Of a stretch of 64,000 nucleotides of DNA, positions 53,188 through 60,997 are shown piece by piece. Where the stretch lies: NCBI GenBank assembly GCA_963543015.1, contig CAUTYZ010000006.1, forward strand, positions 1 through 64,000, read 5' to 3'. The notes under the pieces were generated by a model. It did not search any database. It saw nothing but the letters and a program-made list of their open reading frames with translations, and had not been told where the DNA came from. The position numbers and the translations under genes are program-made. Each line of letters opens with the position of its first letter. The stretch's first letter is position 1. This DNA comes from Alloscardovia sp963543015. Lineage in GTDB: Bacteria; Actinomycetota; Actinomycetes; Actinomycetales; Bifidobacteriaceae.

Positions 53188-54180
53188 ATGACAGACCAGA
53201 CGAAAAATTCCCGCGCCCGCGCTCTAGTAGACAACGGAAACCGTGAGACTATGGATACGGAGTCCGCTCAGCAGGTGCCCCACCAGCGGGCAGTCCATCA
53301 GCAGTCAGCCGAAAATCTTTATCCACCACTTGCACAATGGTGGAACGAATCTGCGCGCGATTTTCCATGGCGTTTTGGAAAAACAGGCGCGTGGGGAGTT
53401 CTGATTTCTGAAGTCATGAGCCAGCAAACTCCTATGACTCGAGTGCTTCCATACTGGAATAGTTGGATGGATGTGTGGCCCGATCCGGATGCTCTGGCTC
53501 GTGCAACTGCCGCCGAAGTCATTACGGCGTGGGGAACGTTGGGCTATCCTCGTCGCGCGCTGCGTTTGCGAGAATGCGCACAAGTTATCGTGATGAAACA
53601 TGGCGGAACTGTGCCATCGACTTACGAAGAATTGGTAGCGTTGCCAGGAATTGGTGACTATACAGCGAGTGCTGTGCTGTCGTTCTTTTATCATCAGCGA
53701 ATTTCAGTTATTGACACAAATATTCGTCGCGTTTTGTCTCGTGCAATTGACGGAATTGAGTCGTTGGGTGGGTCTGCAACGGCTTCTGAGAAGAAAATTG
53801 CTCAATGGGTGCTTCCAGCGAATGCGGAAGAATCCGTGGTATGGAATCAAGCAACCATGGAATTGGGGGCAACGGTCTGTACTGCAAAAAATCCATTGTG
53901 TGATGAATGCCCAATTCGTGAGCAATGCGAGTTTGCTCGAGCTGGATGGCCAGGTCTTGGACAAAAACGGACGCGACCACGGCAAAGTTTTAGTGGGACA
54001 AATCGCCAAGTTCGCGGCCTGATTCTTAAAGCATTGCGCGGGGCACAAGGACATCGTCTGGAATATTCCGACATTCAAAAAGTATGGAATAATTTTGCAC
54101 AATTGGACGAATGCATCGCGAGCCTCGACGATGATGGGCTTATCGTAATTGGGGAGAATCATTCGGTGGCTCTGCCGTAA
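53188..54180 (+). CDS. mutY: A/G-specific adenine glycosylase
   Basis: Removes adenine mispaired with 8-oxoguanine. The 330-residue protein has an N-terminal disordered leader, then the HhH-GPD domain: FPWRFGKTGAWGVLISEVMSQQT (catalytic Glu in SEVMSQQT), helix-hairpin-helix LVALPGIGDYTASAV, catalytic Asp in VIDTNIRRV. The 4Fe-4S cluster cysteines are 231, 238, 241 and 247. It stops soon after and lacks the C-terminal Nudix-like 8-oxoG recognition domain of E. coli MutY, as in shorter actinobacterial forms. ATG 53185 and 53188 are both possible starts. Confidence 0.92.
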   Translation: MTDQTKNSRARALVDNGNRETMDTESAQQVPHQRAVHQQSAENLYPPLAQWWNESARDFPWRFGKTGAWGVLISEVMSQQTPMTRVLPYWNSWMDVWPDPDALARATAAEVITAWGTLGYPRRALRLRECAQVIVMKHGGTVPSTYEELVALPGIGDYTASAVLSFFYHQRISVIDTNIRRVLSRAIDGIESLGGSATASEKKIAQWVLPANAEESVVWNQATMELGATVCTAKNPLCDECPIREQCEFARAGWPGLGQKRTRPRQSFSGTNRQVRGLILKALRGAQGHRLEYSDIQKVWNNFAQLDECIASLDDDGLIVIGENHSVALP

Positions 54181-54229
54181 GGCACGTGCGCACGTGGGAA
54201 GCCATGGCTAGTAAGGCTTTCCCCTCAAG

Positions 54230-54235
54230 TAAACT
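54230..54235 (+). promoter_or_regulatory. -10 element of a leaderless promoter
   Basis: TAAACT ends 7 bases before ATG 54243. Confidence 0.45.
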
Positions 54236-54242
54236 GAAATGT

Positions 54243-54974
54243 ATGGTGAAGAAGATGTCGACTCGAAGCAAGAAATTACAACGCAAATTCCTGATTCGCC
54301 GAGTGGTGGCGTTGGTCGTGCTTGTTGCCTTTGTAGGGGCAATTGGTTGGGGAATTCATGCATTCATAGCTCGTCGAGGTTCAGCAGCTTCGGGAACGTC
54401 TTCATCGGCAGCGTCGACATCCTCTACAGCGTCGAGCAAAAAATCCGCGCAATCGTCCACATCGTCGAGCTCTGATCAAACAGGAACGTTTAGAACCGAC
54501 AAAGCAAAGGCGTCGGGAATCCCAGATTGCAGCACAAGCGATGTGTCCATTGGGCTGAGCGCTAATCAAACATCCATAGCTTCGGACGGAACAATTACAT
54601 TCACCAAAGATTTTACGCACAAAGGCTCAACAGACTGCCTGCTGGACACCAGCGATGATTCCATGGCAATTGTTATTTCCAATTCCGACGGTGTTCAGGT
54701 CTGGCGAAGCGATGCGTGCTCGGTGGATGCCTCACAAATTCTTTTAGGTCAAGAGGACAATTACCAAAAAACAACTGTCTGGAATGGCACAATTTCGAAT
54801 ACCACAGTGGATAATTCAATCGCCTCGAAAGCAACGGTGAATGCTGCTGGGCACGGCTGCATGAATGCTGGGGAATCGGCGCCACACGTTTCGGCGGGGG
54901 ACTACGCCGCTGAACTCATCAATACCCAGGACGATTCGATGAAGTCTGATGCGGTGAAGTTTACGGTTTCGTAG
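54243..54974 (+). CDS. membrane-anchored exported protein of unknown function
   Basis: A 243-residue protein with a very basic N-terminus (KKMSTRSKKLQRKFLIRR), one membrane helix (about 20-40), a Ser/Ala/Thr linker, and an extracellular domain of about 150 residues with four or more cysteines (DCSTSD, DCLL, DACS, GCMN). The domain ends like a beta-sandwich (SAGDYAAELI...KFTVS), reminiscent of cell-surface immunoglobulin-like folds in bifidobacteria. No enzymatic motif is seen. It sits 62 bases after mutY but has its own likely promoter. Confidence 0.75.
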   Translation: MVKKMSTRSKKLQRKFLIRRVVALVVLVAFVGAIGWGIHAFIARRGSAASGTSSSAASTSSTASSKKSAQSSTSSSSDQTGTFRTDKAKASGIPDCSTSDVSIGLSANQTSIASDGTITFTKDFTHKGSTDCLLDTSDDSMAIVISNSDGVQVWRSDACSVDASQILLGQEDNYQKTTVWNGTISNTTVDNSIASKATVNAAGHGCMNAGESAPHVSAGDYAAELINTQDDSMKSDAVKFTVS

Positions 54975-55117
54975 AGCTGGGGCTTTGCTGGGATTTCTGG
55001 CTTTGAAAAGGTCGCTGGGATCGTTGATTTTGCTGGTTTCCCCTGAGGTTGCCGGTGAGACGTTGAGATGTTAGTGAGCACGAGCACGAGTGCGTGAGAG
55101 TGTGCGCTCACGTAGGG

Positions 55118-55155
55118 CGGCTTGGCTCGGGGGAGCTAAGCCGTCTTTCATTTTG
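55118..55155 (+). terminator. terminator after exported protein gene
   Basis: Stem CGGCTTGGCT / AGCTAAGCCG (55118-55127, 55134-55143, one wobble) followed by a T-rich stretch. Confidence 0.8.
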
Positions 55156-55181
55156 CATTTTTATGCGGAGAGTATTTTTTC

Positions 55182-55276
55182 TATCCACTTTTGGGCATTT
55201 TCGGTCACGTGGTTCGTGAAAAAGCACGATTTTGGTTGAGCTGAGACAGAAGCGTTGTCAATTTTGCCCAAAAGCG
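55182..55276. repeat. paired inverted-repeat element, copy 2
   Basis: Left arm TATCCACTTTTGGGCATTTT then CGGTCACGT (55182-55210); right arm GTTGTCAATTTTGCCCAAAA (55254-55273) in opposite orientation. CTTTTGGGCA and TGCCCAAAAG cores pair across a 40-50 base interior. Confidence 0.8.
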
Positions 55277-55358
55277 GGGAAAACTGTCGTCTTTGTGCTG
55301 ATGACTCGGGCTGATTCATCCTCGCTGAAGGGAAAAAGAACTGAGAGTCAAGCTGTAA

Positions 55359-55489
55359 TCACTTTTGGGCATTTTTGACGCTCGATTTTCCTCAAGTGCC
55401 ATCCGATGGTCAATTTTCCCTGAAAAATTAAGGTTTTTGAATGGAATTTTCTTGCTGTGCTTTATAGCGTTGTCAATTTTGCCCAAAAG
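55359..55489. repeat. paired inverted-repeat element, copy 3
   Basis: Left arm TCACTTTTGGGCATTTTTG (55359-55377); right arm GTTGTCAATTTTGCCCAAAA (55469-55488), identical over 20 bases to the right arm of copy 2. The interior is longer, about 90 bases. Confidence 0.78.
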
Positions 55490-55822
55490 AGGGTAAAAGC
55501 GCAACATCTCTCTTGCGTTTATAAGCGTGAAGCTGAGAAACTGTGAAGGCGTGTCAGACGAAGGCGTGAACGGATGAGGGCATGAACAAGGCGAGAGACT
55601 GTAAAAGCGTGAAGGTATGAACGAGTTGAGATGCGTGAAACGTGATTGAGCATGCCACGCCTAGGTGCGCATCGCCAGTTATGCATAGCAAAAGGCGCGC
55701 GTCATAAAGTACATGCTGCATGCTGCAAACTCGTATGCCGCACACCTGGGTGCACGGCATAACAAGAAGAGGTTTATTGAGCATCGCGTTTCACGCTCAT
55801 ATACGCATGCTCTCGTGGGGTG

Positions 55823-57238
55823 TTACTCGATTCCCAAAATATGAAGCGCATGGGCAAGTGAAGCAACTTCAATGAGCTCTACGCCATTGATAGATTCGTA
55901 GTGCATGCCATTTCGTGTCTTCGGAACGATAACGCGAGTAAAGCCTAAACGAGCAGCCTCACGAATTCGGCTATTGATACGCGGCACAGGTCGTACCTGC
56001 CCGGTTAAAGAAATCTCACCAATTGCTGCTGTGTTTCGCGCAATTGCGATATTTTTAGATGCGCTTGCAAGTGCCGCGGCGATTGCCACGTCGCAGGCAG
56101 GTTCTTTTGCAGATCCGCCCGCAATTGTTGACACATACAGGTCGTTGCCTAAAACATTGATATGACCGTGCCGATAGAGAACGGCGACGAGCATTGCCAA
56201 ACGGTTACTATCAATGCCGTTGACCGCGCGACGAGGAGTGGGCAGAACAGAGTTCGTGACTAGTGATTGAACCTCGATAGGCAAGCTGCGATGCCCGTCG
56301 ATAGTGAAACTCACGCATGTCCCCGCAGGAGTTTCCTCGGAATCACTGACAAAAAGCCCACTCGGATCAGTGACTTCCTCAATTCCTTCGCCGCTCATAT
56401 CAAAGCAGCCGACTTCATCGGTCGGTCCGAAACGGTTTTTGACAGAACGGAGAAGACGCAATGCAGTTTGTGTATCTCCTTCGAATTGGCACACGACGTC
56501 AACCAAATGCTCGAGAGTTCGCGGACCTGCAATTGAGCCATCTTTAGTGACATGGCCTACGAGGAGAAGAGCGATATCATGACTCTTTGCCACATCAATA
56601 AGCGCCGTTGCGACCTCGCGAACTTGCGTTGATCCTCCAGGAATGCCTTCTACACGTGCAGAATTAATTGTTTGAGCAGAATCGACCACAGCAAGAATAG
56701 GCTTTTCTTGCTCAAGAATTGATACGACCGTGTCTAAATCGGTGGTTGATGCCATGAGCAAGGAGTCGTGAATAGCCCCGATGCGAGTCGCGCGCATTTG
56801 AATTTGTGAGAGAGATTCTTCTCCGGAGATATAGAGAACCTTCCCGTCGGATCCAGATGCGGCTTGCTCGGACGCAACATGACCTGCAGTTTCCAAAAGA
56901 AGCGTTGATTTTCCGATGCCAGGTTCGCCTGCCATGAGAACAACTGAACCAGGTACGATTCCACCGCCGAGCACACGGTCATACTCGCTAAAGCCTGTGC
57001 CTATGCGGGATACCTGCTTGAGAGATGAATCAGAAGTGGAATGCAAAAGTTCGCTCGCGTTGATAGGCACAGTCGTGCTCGCAAGGGACTGCGAGGTCTT
57101 GCTTGCTCCGCGCTGAGGTCGTGCTTCATGGAATTCTTCGATGGTTCCCCACTCGCCGCAATTAGGGCAGCGGCCGAACCATTTTGCGCCATTCCATCCG
57201 CACTCTGTACATACAAATTGTGTCGAACTTTTCGCCAT
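55823..57238 (-). CDS. radA: DNA repair protein RadA
   Basis: RecA-like helicase that processes recombination intermediates. The 471-residue protein has an N-terminal zinc finger (Cys10, 13, 24, 27 in CTECGWNGAKWFGRCPNC), Walker A GEPGIGKS (104-111), the RadA-specific KNRFG motif near 265, and a C-terminal Lon-protease-like domain (DVAIAAALASA...GEISLTGQVRPV). All key residues are present. A TACTGT -10 ends 6 bases before ATG 57238, so it is probably leaderless. Confidence 0.96.
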   Translation of the reverse strand: MAKSSTQFVCTECGWNGAKWFGRCPNCGEWGTIEEFHEARPQRGASKTSQSLASTTVPINASELLHSTSDSSLKQVSRIGTGFSEYDRVLGGGIVPGSVVLMAGEPGIGKSTLLLETAGHVASEQAASGSDGKVLYISGEESLSQIQMRATRIGAIHDSLLMASTTDLDTVVSILEQEKPILAVVDSAQTINSARVEGIPGGSTQVREVATALIDVAKSHDIALLLVGHVTKDGSIAGPRTLEHLVDVVCQFEGDTQTALRLLRSVKNRFGPTDEVGCFDMSGEGIEEVTDPSGLFVSDSEETPAGTCVSFTIDGHRSLPIEVQSLVTNSVLPTPRRAVNGIDSNRLAMLVAVLYRHGHINVLGNDLYVSTIAGGSAKEPACDVAIAAALASASKNIAIARNTAAIGEISLTGQVRPVPRINSRIREAARLGFTRVIVPKTRNGMHYESINGVELIEVASLAHALHILGIE

Positions 57239-57244
57239 AGAATC

Positions 57245-57250
57245 ACAGTA
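57245..57250 (-). promoter_or_regulatory. -10 element of a leaderless promoter (radA)
   Basis: TACTGT on the minus strand ends 6 bases before ATG 57238; no ribosome binding site is present. Confidence 0.5.
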
Positions 57251-57283
57251 TTTTTGATCTCCGACATTTTGCTGAAAGGTGAG

Positions 57284-57400
57284 TTATCCACATTTTCGGG
57301 TCAAAATGCAAAATTTGTATCAATTGGATGAATAGGAAAAACAGAGTAGGACAGGGGAAGAAAGAACGACAGAAAACGACCGAAAATGCCCAAAAGCGCG
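57284..57400. repeat. paired inverted-repeat element, degenerate copy
   Basis: Left arm TTATCCACATTTTCGGGTCA (57284-57303) lacks the TTTTGGGC core but starts with a perfect DnaA-box sequence TTATCCACA. Right arm ACGACCGAAAATGCCCAAAA (57376-57395) is complete. It fills the divergent gap between radA and the next gene. Confidence 0.65.
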
Positions 57401-57428
57401 AATTTTCCATTCCGTCTTAAATTTGTGC

Positions 57429-57434
57429 CACAAT
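57429..57434 (+). promoter_or_regulatory. possible -10 of a leaderless promoter
   Basis: CACAAT ends 6 bases before ATG 57441. Confidence 0.35.
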
Positions 57435-57440
57435 TGACTC

Positions 57441-58286
57441 ATGGCAGAAAATGATGACATTGTTCCAGAAGAGCAGTTTGACAATTCAAACGATGCAACT
57501 TCTCCTGAACATGAAGCTGATAACGCTCCTGAAGTTTCGCAAGAAAATGCGGTCGAATCGAGTAGTGCTGATGAAGCCAGCGATGCTGAAACCAGCGAAA
57601 CAGGCGAAATTCCTCAGGTGCAAGAATCAGCTGTGAAGAGTTCGCTTGATGATGAACAGGCAGCACAGCTTGAAGAAGAAGCTCAAAAGGCTGTCGAGCA
57701 GCATAATATTTCTCACCGCTATCGTTTGATAACCGTTTCCGCAATTTTCGCAATTATCGTCATTGTTTTGGTGACTGCATTTGGTTGGCCTGGTTGGGCG
57801 CGTCAAGCTGCATCGACGGGTTCGTCTACAGCGACTGGTCAGGATGCGGTCGTTACGGCCACTCCGGTTGCACTGCCGAACAATGCCAGCGATTTGGAAA
57901 AAATTCTGCCAGATACGGTCGGTTCATATGCGCGCGGTGAAGTGAAAACGACGACCGTGTGGAATGATGCGGAGCCGCTTGAACAGTACGAAGTAACCTA
58001 CACAACGGGCGATTCTGCTTCAGAAATCACTATCGTTTTCGCACAATGGACTTCTGCTGAGTTCGCGAAAACCCAATACGATACTTTGATTGCCAATTTG
58101 AAGAGTAGCGTAAGCGCATCGGGTAACGTGAAGGTTGGAGATAGCACAACTGGCGCGTATGAGATTCATGCGGATGCTGATAACGATAACAATTCCATTA
58201 TCGTCTGGCAAAATGACACCGTGGTGTTCCAAGCAACTGGTCCGAAGAATTCCGTTAACAATTTCTACTCCAGCTTCCCATACTAG
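57441..58286 (+). CDS. membrane-anchored protein of unknown function
   Basis: A 281-residue protein with a long acidic cytoplasmic N-terminus (about 1-92, rich in Glu, Ala, Ser, Asp), one membrane helix (about 96-116, LITVSAIFAIIVIVLVTAFG), and an extracellular domain of about 150 residues. The domain contains TTVWNDAEPLEQYEVTYTTG and ends in an aromatic FYSSFPY. No known motif. Divergent from radA. It may be an envelope stress or surface protein; this is a guess. Confidence 0.75.
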   Translation: MAENDDIVPEEQFDNSNDATSPEHEADNAPEVSQENAVESSSADEASDAETSETGEIPQVQESAVKSSLDDEQAAQLEEEAQKAVEQHNISHRYRLITVSAIFAIIVIVLVTAFGWPGWARQAASTGSSTATGQDAVVTATPVALPNNASDLEKILPDTVGSYARGEVKTTTVWNDAEPLEQYEVTYTTGDSASEITIVFAQWTSAEFAKTQYDTLIANLKSSVSASGNVKVGDSTTGAYEIHADADNDNNSIIVWQNDTVVFQATGPKNSVNNFYSSFPY

Positions 58287-58341
58287 AATTCACGCGGAGC
58301 AGGGAGTTTCCTAGCGTTCCAAATGGCGTAGATTTGCGGTT

Positions 58342-58411
58342 TTATCCACTTTTTGGCAAAACTGGTCGTCTAGGTCTCCAAGCCGTAGTATCATAGGGAA
58401 AGTTGTCAATT
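58342..58411. repeat. truncated inverted-repeat element upstream of bS22 gene
   Basis: Left arm TTATCCACTTTTTGGCAAAA (58342-58361) is followed by CTGGTCGTC. Only the outer part of a right arm, GTTGTCAATT, is found at 58402-58411, just before the ribosome binding site of the bS22 gene. Confidence 0.6.
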
Positions 58412-58428
58412 AACTAGAGGAGGCTCTG

Positions 58429-58518
58429 ATGGGTTCGGTCATCAAGAAGCGTCGCAAGCGGATGAGCAAGAAGAAGCACCGCAAACTGCTGCGTAAGACT
58501 CGCCACCAGCGTAAGTAG
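58429..58518 (+). CDS. ribosomal protein bS22 (AURKAIP1/COX24-like)
   Basis: A 29-residue, extremely basic protein (MGSVIKKRRKRMSKKKHRKL, then LRKTRHQRK) nearly identical to the actinobacterial small-subunit protein bS22 described in mycobacterial ribosomes. It would sit near the decoding centre. It is about four residues shorter than the 33-residue mycobacterial form because a TAG follows QRK. GAGGAGG lies about 7 bases before ATG 58429, and a strong terminator follows, so it is a real single-gene unit despite its size. Confidence 0.9.
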   Translation: MGSVIKKRRKRMSKKKHRKLLRKTRHQRK

Positions 58519-58536
58519 TCTTAAAATATAAGCGTT

Positions 58537-58571
58537 AAAGGAGCAAGCCGTAAGGTTTTGCTCCTTTTTCT
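58537..58571 (+). terminator. terminator of bS22 gene
   Basis: Perfect 10-bp stem AAAGGAGCAA / TTGCTCCTTT (58537-58546, 58558-58567) followed by Ts. Confidence 0.92.
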
Positions 58572-58650
58572 TTTGTTTAAAACGGGAGGGTTTTTAGGCT
58601 TATACGCCAAAGGGGACACGTGGAAACGAAAAGGGAAGATATAAAGAAGA

Positions 58651-58699
58651 GACATAAAGAAGATATAAATCTATAAAGAAATCTTTATATCTTTATGTC
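58651..58699. repeat. AT-rich inverted repeat
   Basis: GACATAAAGA (58651-58660) pairs with TCTTTATGTC (58690-58699), and GATATAAA/TTTATATC pair in an overlapping register. The region is made of repeated ATAAAGA words. Confidence 0.65.
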
Positions 58700-58737
58700 C
58701 ATAACCAATTTTTCTCGCAAGAGGCGATTACGATGCG

Positions 58738-58815
58738 CTTTTGGGCAAAACGGTCACGTATGAGACAGAAAAATTCTTTTTGTTATCGTAGACGACCCGT
58801 TTTGCCCAAAAGTGG
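58738..58815. repeat. paired inverted-repeat element, copy 5 (most symmetrical)
   Basis: Left arm CTTTTGGGCAAAACGG then TCACGTATGA (58738-58763); right arm ACCCGTTTTGCCCAAAAG (58795-58812). The arms can form a 14-bp stem (CTTTTGGGCAAAAC / its complement) or more, with about 45 bases between. Confidence 0.85.
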
Positions 58816-58873
58816 TCTGTAAGTTGCAACTTTCTTACCGGTATCGCGTATGCCTTAGAATTGCTCTCAGAAG

Positions 58874-58897
58874 GCGTGACCGAAAATGCCCAAAAGC
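58874..58897 (-). repeat. single arm of the inverted-repeat family
   Basis: GCGTGACCGAAAATGCCCAA then AAGC. Its complement matches the left arm of copy 2 over 23 bases (CTTTTGGGCATTTTCGGTCACG core). Confidence 0.8.
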
Positions 58898-58921
58898 AAG
58901 TAAAAGATGGTAAGGAAGCCT

Positions 58922-60895
58922 ATGCGTACTGAGTATACTCGTCCGTTGACGATGCCTATCGACTCGAATGCAAATATTTTCTCGATTCTGGCCACCCGCG
59001 TCGAACGAGATGCCGACGGTCCTCTGATTGAGTTTAAGGGTGAGGGAGCTGCTGTTGTATCCCCATCCTCCCGCGCAACTCCTGCAGACTCGACAGTATC
59101 AGCAGACTCTGCATCGCCACATGCAGCATCGCATGCAACGCTACCCACAGTCACAAATGCACACGCAAAGGCAGCCACAAAATCAAGCGCAAACACATGG
59201 CTCAGCTTCACCGCCCGCCAGTTCCGCGATATTGTCATCGGTCTTGCGAAGGGCTTGATGAAAAAGAGCATTCAGCCGGGAGATGCCGTTGCAATTTTGT
59301 CTCGTACACGGTGGGAATGGACTGCTCTCGATCTTGCAATTATGAGCATTGGCGCTGTGACTGTGCCGATTTACGAAACAAATTCGGCGTTGCAAATTAC
59401 CTCTATTGCGGAGGACTCTCAAGTTCGCATAATTTTTGCAGAAAATGACATGCAGCGCGAAAAAGTTGAGGCAGTTTTTGCAGATATGCCTTCGGTATCA
59501 GAAATTTTCGTCATCGATAACGACACCACAAATAACACTATTATTGATACCCTCACGGAATACGGTAAGACGATTCCTGATGAGGAGTTCTGGGCTCGCG
59601 AAAAGGCTGTTAAAGGCAGTGACCTTGCGACAATTGTGTACACTTCGGGTTCTACTGGAGTTCCAAAGGGCATCGAGCTTACGCATAAGAATTTTGTATT
59701 TATGGCATACTCTGGAATTCAATCCATGCCAGATATTTGCTTCCCTGAGGGTGGTGCGCGGCTGCTGCTCTTCTTGCCTCTTGCGCACGTTTTTGCACGA
59801 TATATGCAATATTTCTGCATAGGCTCGGATACAGTTCTCGGGTTATCGCATGATATCAAAACAATTATCGCTGATTTCCAAGCTTTTAAACCGACGTTTA
59901 TTTTGGCTGTGCCACGTATTTTTGAGAAAGTCTACAATGCGGCTTCTCAGAAGGCTGGTCATGGATTTAAGGGACGTCTGTTTAACCGTGCCGCTCAAGT
60001 GGCACGCGAGTGGTCGCATGCTCAGCAGATCGGTGAAAAATTGCCGTTTGCTACGCGGATTCAATACACGTTGTATAGGAAGCTGATTTTTTCGACAATT
60101 TTGGGCGTTTTCGGCGGACGCGTCCGGTATGCAGTTTCCGGAGGGGCGCCGTTGGATCCATCTATCGCGCACTTCTTTAATGGCGTGGGATTGCCACTTC
60201 TTGAAGGCTATGGCATGACGGAAACCTGCGCTCCTGCATGCGTTAATCCGACAAAGGGGTATAAGATCGGAACTGTTGGTCTGCCAATGGAAGGCGTCAC
60301 GTTTGGTGTCGCCGATGATGGAGAAATTTGCATAAAAGGCAAGAGCGTGTGCGCTGGATATCATAATCATCCAGAAAATACCGCAGAACAAATCGTTGAT
60401 GGATGGCTGCACACGGGCGATTTGGGCGATATTGATAGTGATGGTTTTATTTCTATTACCGGTCGTAAGAAGGATCTGATTATTACCGCCGGCGGAAAGA
60501 ATGTGTCGCCAAGCATCCTCGAATCGAGCGTAGTTATTTCGCCGGTTATCAATCAATGTGTCGTAATTGGCGATAAGAAGCCATTTATCGCTGCTTTGAT
60601 TACACTTGATTTGCAAGATACCAATGCGTGGTTGACGTCGCAGGGCGCGCCAGAAGTCGCATCGCTGGCAGAAGCGGCAACGAATCCAATTGTTATGGCA
60701 GAAGTTGATAATGCGGTCGATCGCGCAAATGCTCACGTGTCACGCGCAGAATCCATCCGAAAATACAAAATTCTTTCGGATGTGTTTACTGAGGAAAACG
60801 GAATGCTGACAGCAAGTTTGAAGACCAAACGCGCGGTCATTGTGAAGAATTACGCGGACGTTATCGACAACGAAATTTATACGCCGCGAAAGTAA
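58922..60895 (+). CDS. long-chain fatty acid-CoA ligase (AMP-forming)
   Basis: Activates fatty acids to acyl-CoA through an acyl-adenylate. The 657-residue protein has the AMP-binding P-loop VYTSGSTGVPKGIELTHKN, GYGMTETCAP, the adenylate motif DGWLHTGDLGDIDSDG and the hinge GRKKDLIITAGGKNVSP. Residues about 40-95 are a Ser/Ala/Thr-rich insertion, absent from typical FadD proteins. Overall most like actinobacterial FadD15. ATG 58922 has AAGGA 6 bases upstream; ATG 58907 is in frame but lies before that site. Confidence 0.93.
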   Translation: MRTEYTRPLTMPIDSNANIFSILATRVERDADGPLIEFKGEGAAVVSPSSRATPADSTVSADSASPHAASHATLPTVTNAHAKAATKSSANTWLSFTARQFRDIVIGLAKGLMKKSIQPGDAVAILSRTRWEWTALDLAIMSIGAVTVPIYETNSALQITSIAEDSQVRIIFAENDMQREKVEAVFADMPSVSEIFVIDNDTTNNTIIDTLTEYGKTIPDEEFWAREKAVKGSDLATIVYTSGSTGVPKGIELTHKNFVFMAYSGIQSMPDICFPEGGARLLLFLPLAHVFARYMQYFCIGSDTVLGLSHDIKTIIADFQAFKPTFILAVPRIFEKVYNAASQKAGHGFKGRLFNRAAQVAREWSHAQQIGEKLPFATRIQYTLYRKLIFSTILGVFGGRVRYAVSGGAPLDPSIAHFFNGVGLPLLEGYGMTETCAPACVNPTKGYKIGTVGLPMEGVTFGVADDGEICIKGKSVCAGYHNHPENTAEQIVDGWLHTGDLGDIDSDGFISITGRKKDLIITAGGKNVSPSILESSVVISPVINQCVVIGDKKPFIAALITLDLQDTNAWLTSQGAPEVASLAEAATNPIVMAEVDNAVDRANAHVSRAESIRKYKILSDVFTEENGMLTASLKTKRAVIVKNYADVIDNEIYTPRK

Positions 60896-60921
60896 CGGAT
60901 CTACCGAATTCATGAATGAAG

Positions 60922-60975
60922 AAGGGTTGAATTGTTTCCCCGAAAATTATTCGAGGAAATAATTCAACCCTTTTA
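60922..60975. terminator. bidirectional hairpin between acyl-CoA ligase and rpiA
   Basis: Perfect 12-bp stem AAGGGTTGAATT (60922-60933) with 60961-60972 and inner TTTCC/GGAAA pairing. TTTT follows on the plus strand. Confidence 0.85.
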
Positions 60976-60997
60976 CTTATGCGTATAACGAGCAGTA

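Larger units (their letters stand above)
54975..55822. other. 848-bp gap between exported protein gene and radA
   Basis: Holds a terminator (55118-55143), two paired inverted-repeat elements (55182-55276, 55359-55489), and a stretch (about 55520-55650) of degenerate GTGAAxGC-type repeats. No frame here looks coding. Confidence 0.6.
58519..58921. other. 403-bp gap between bS22 and acyl-CoA ligase genes
   Basis: From left: terminator, an AT-rich inverted repeat (58651-58699), a full inverted-repeat element (58738-58815), and a single arm (58874-58897) ending about 10 bases before the next ribosome binding site. No gene. Confidence 0.6.
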
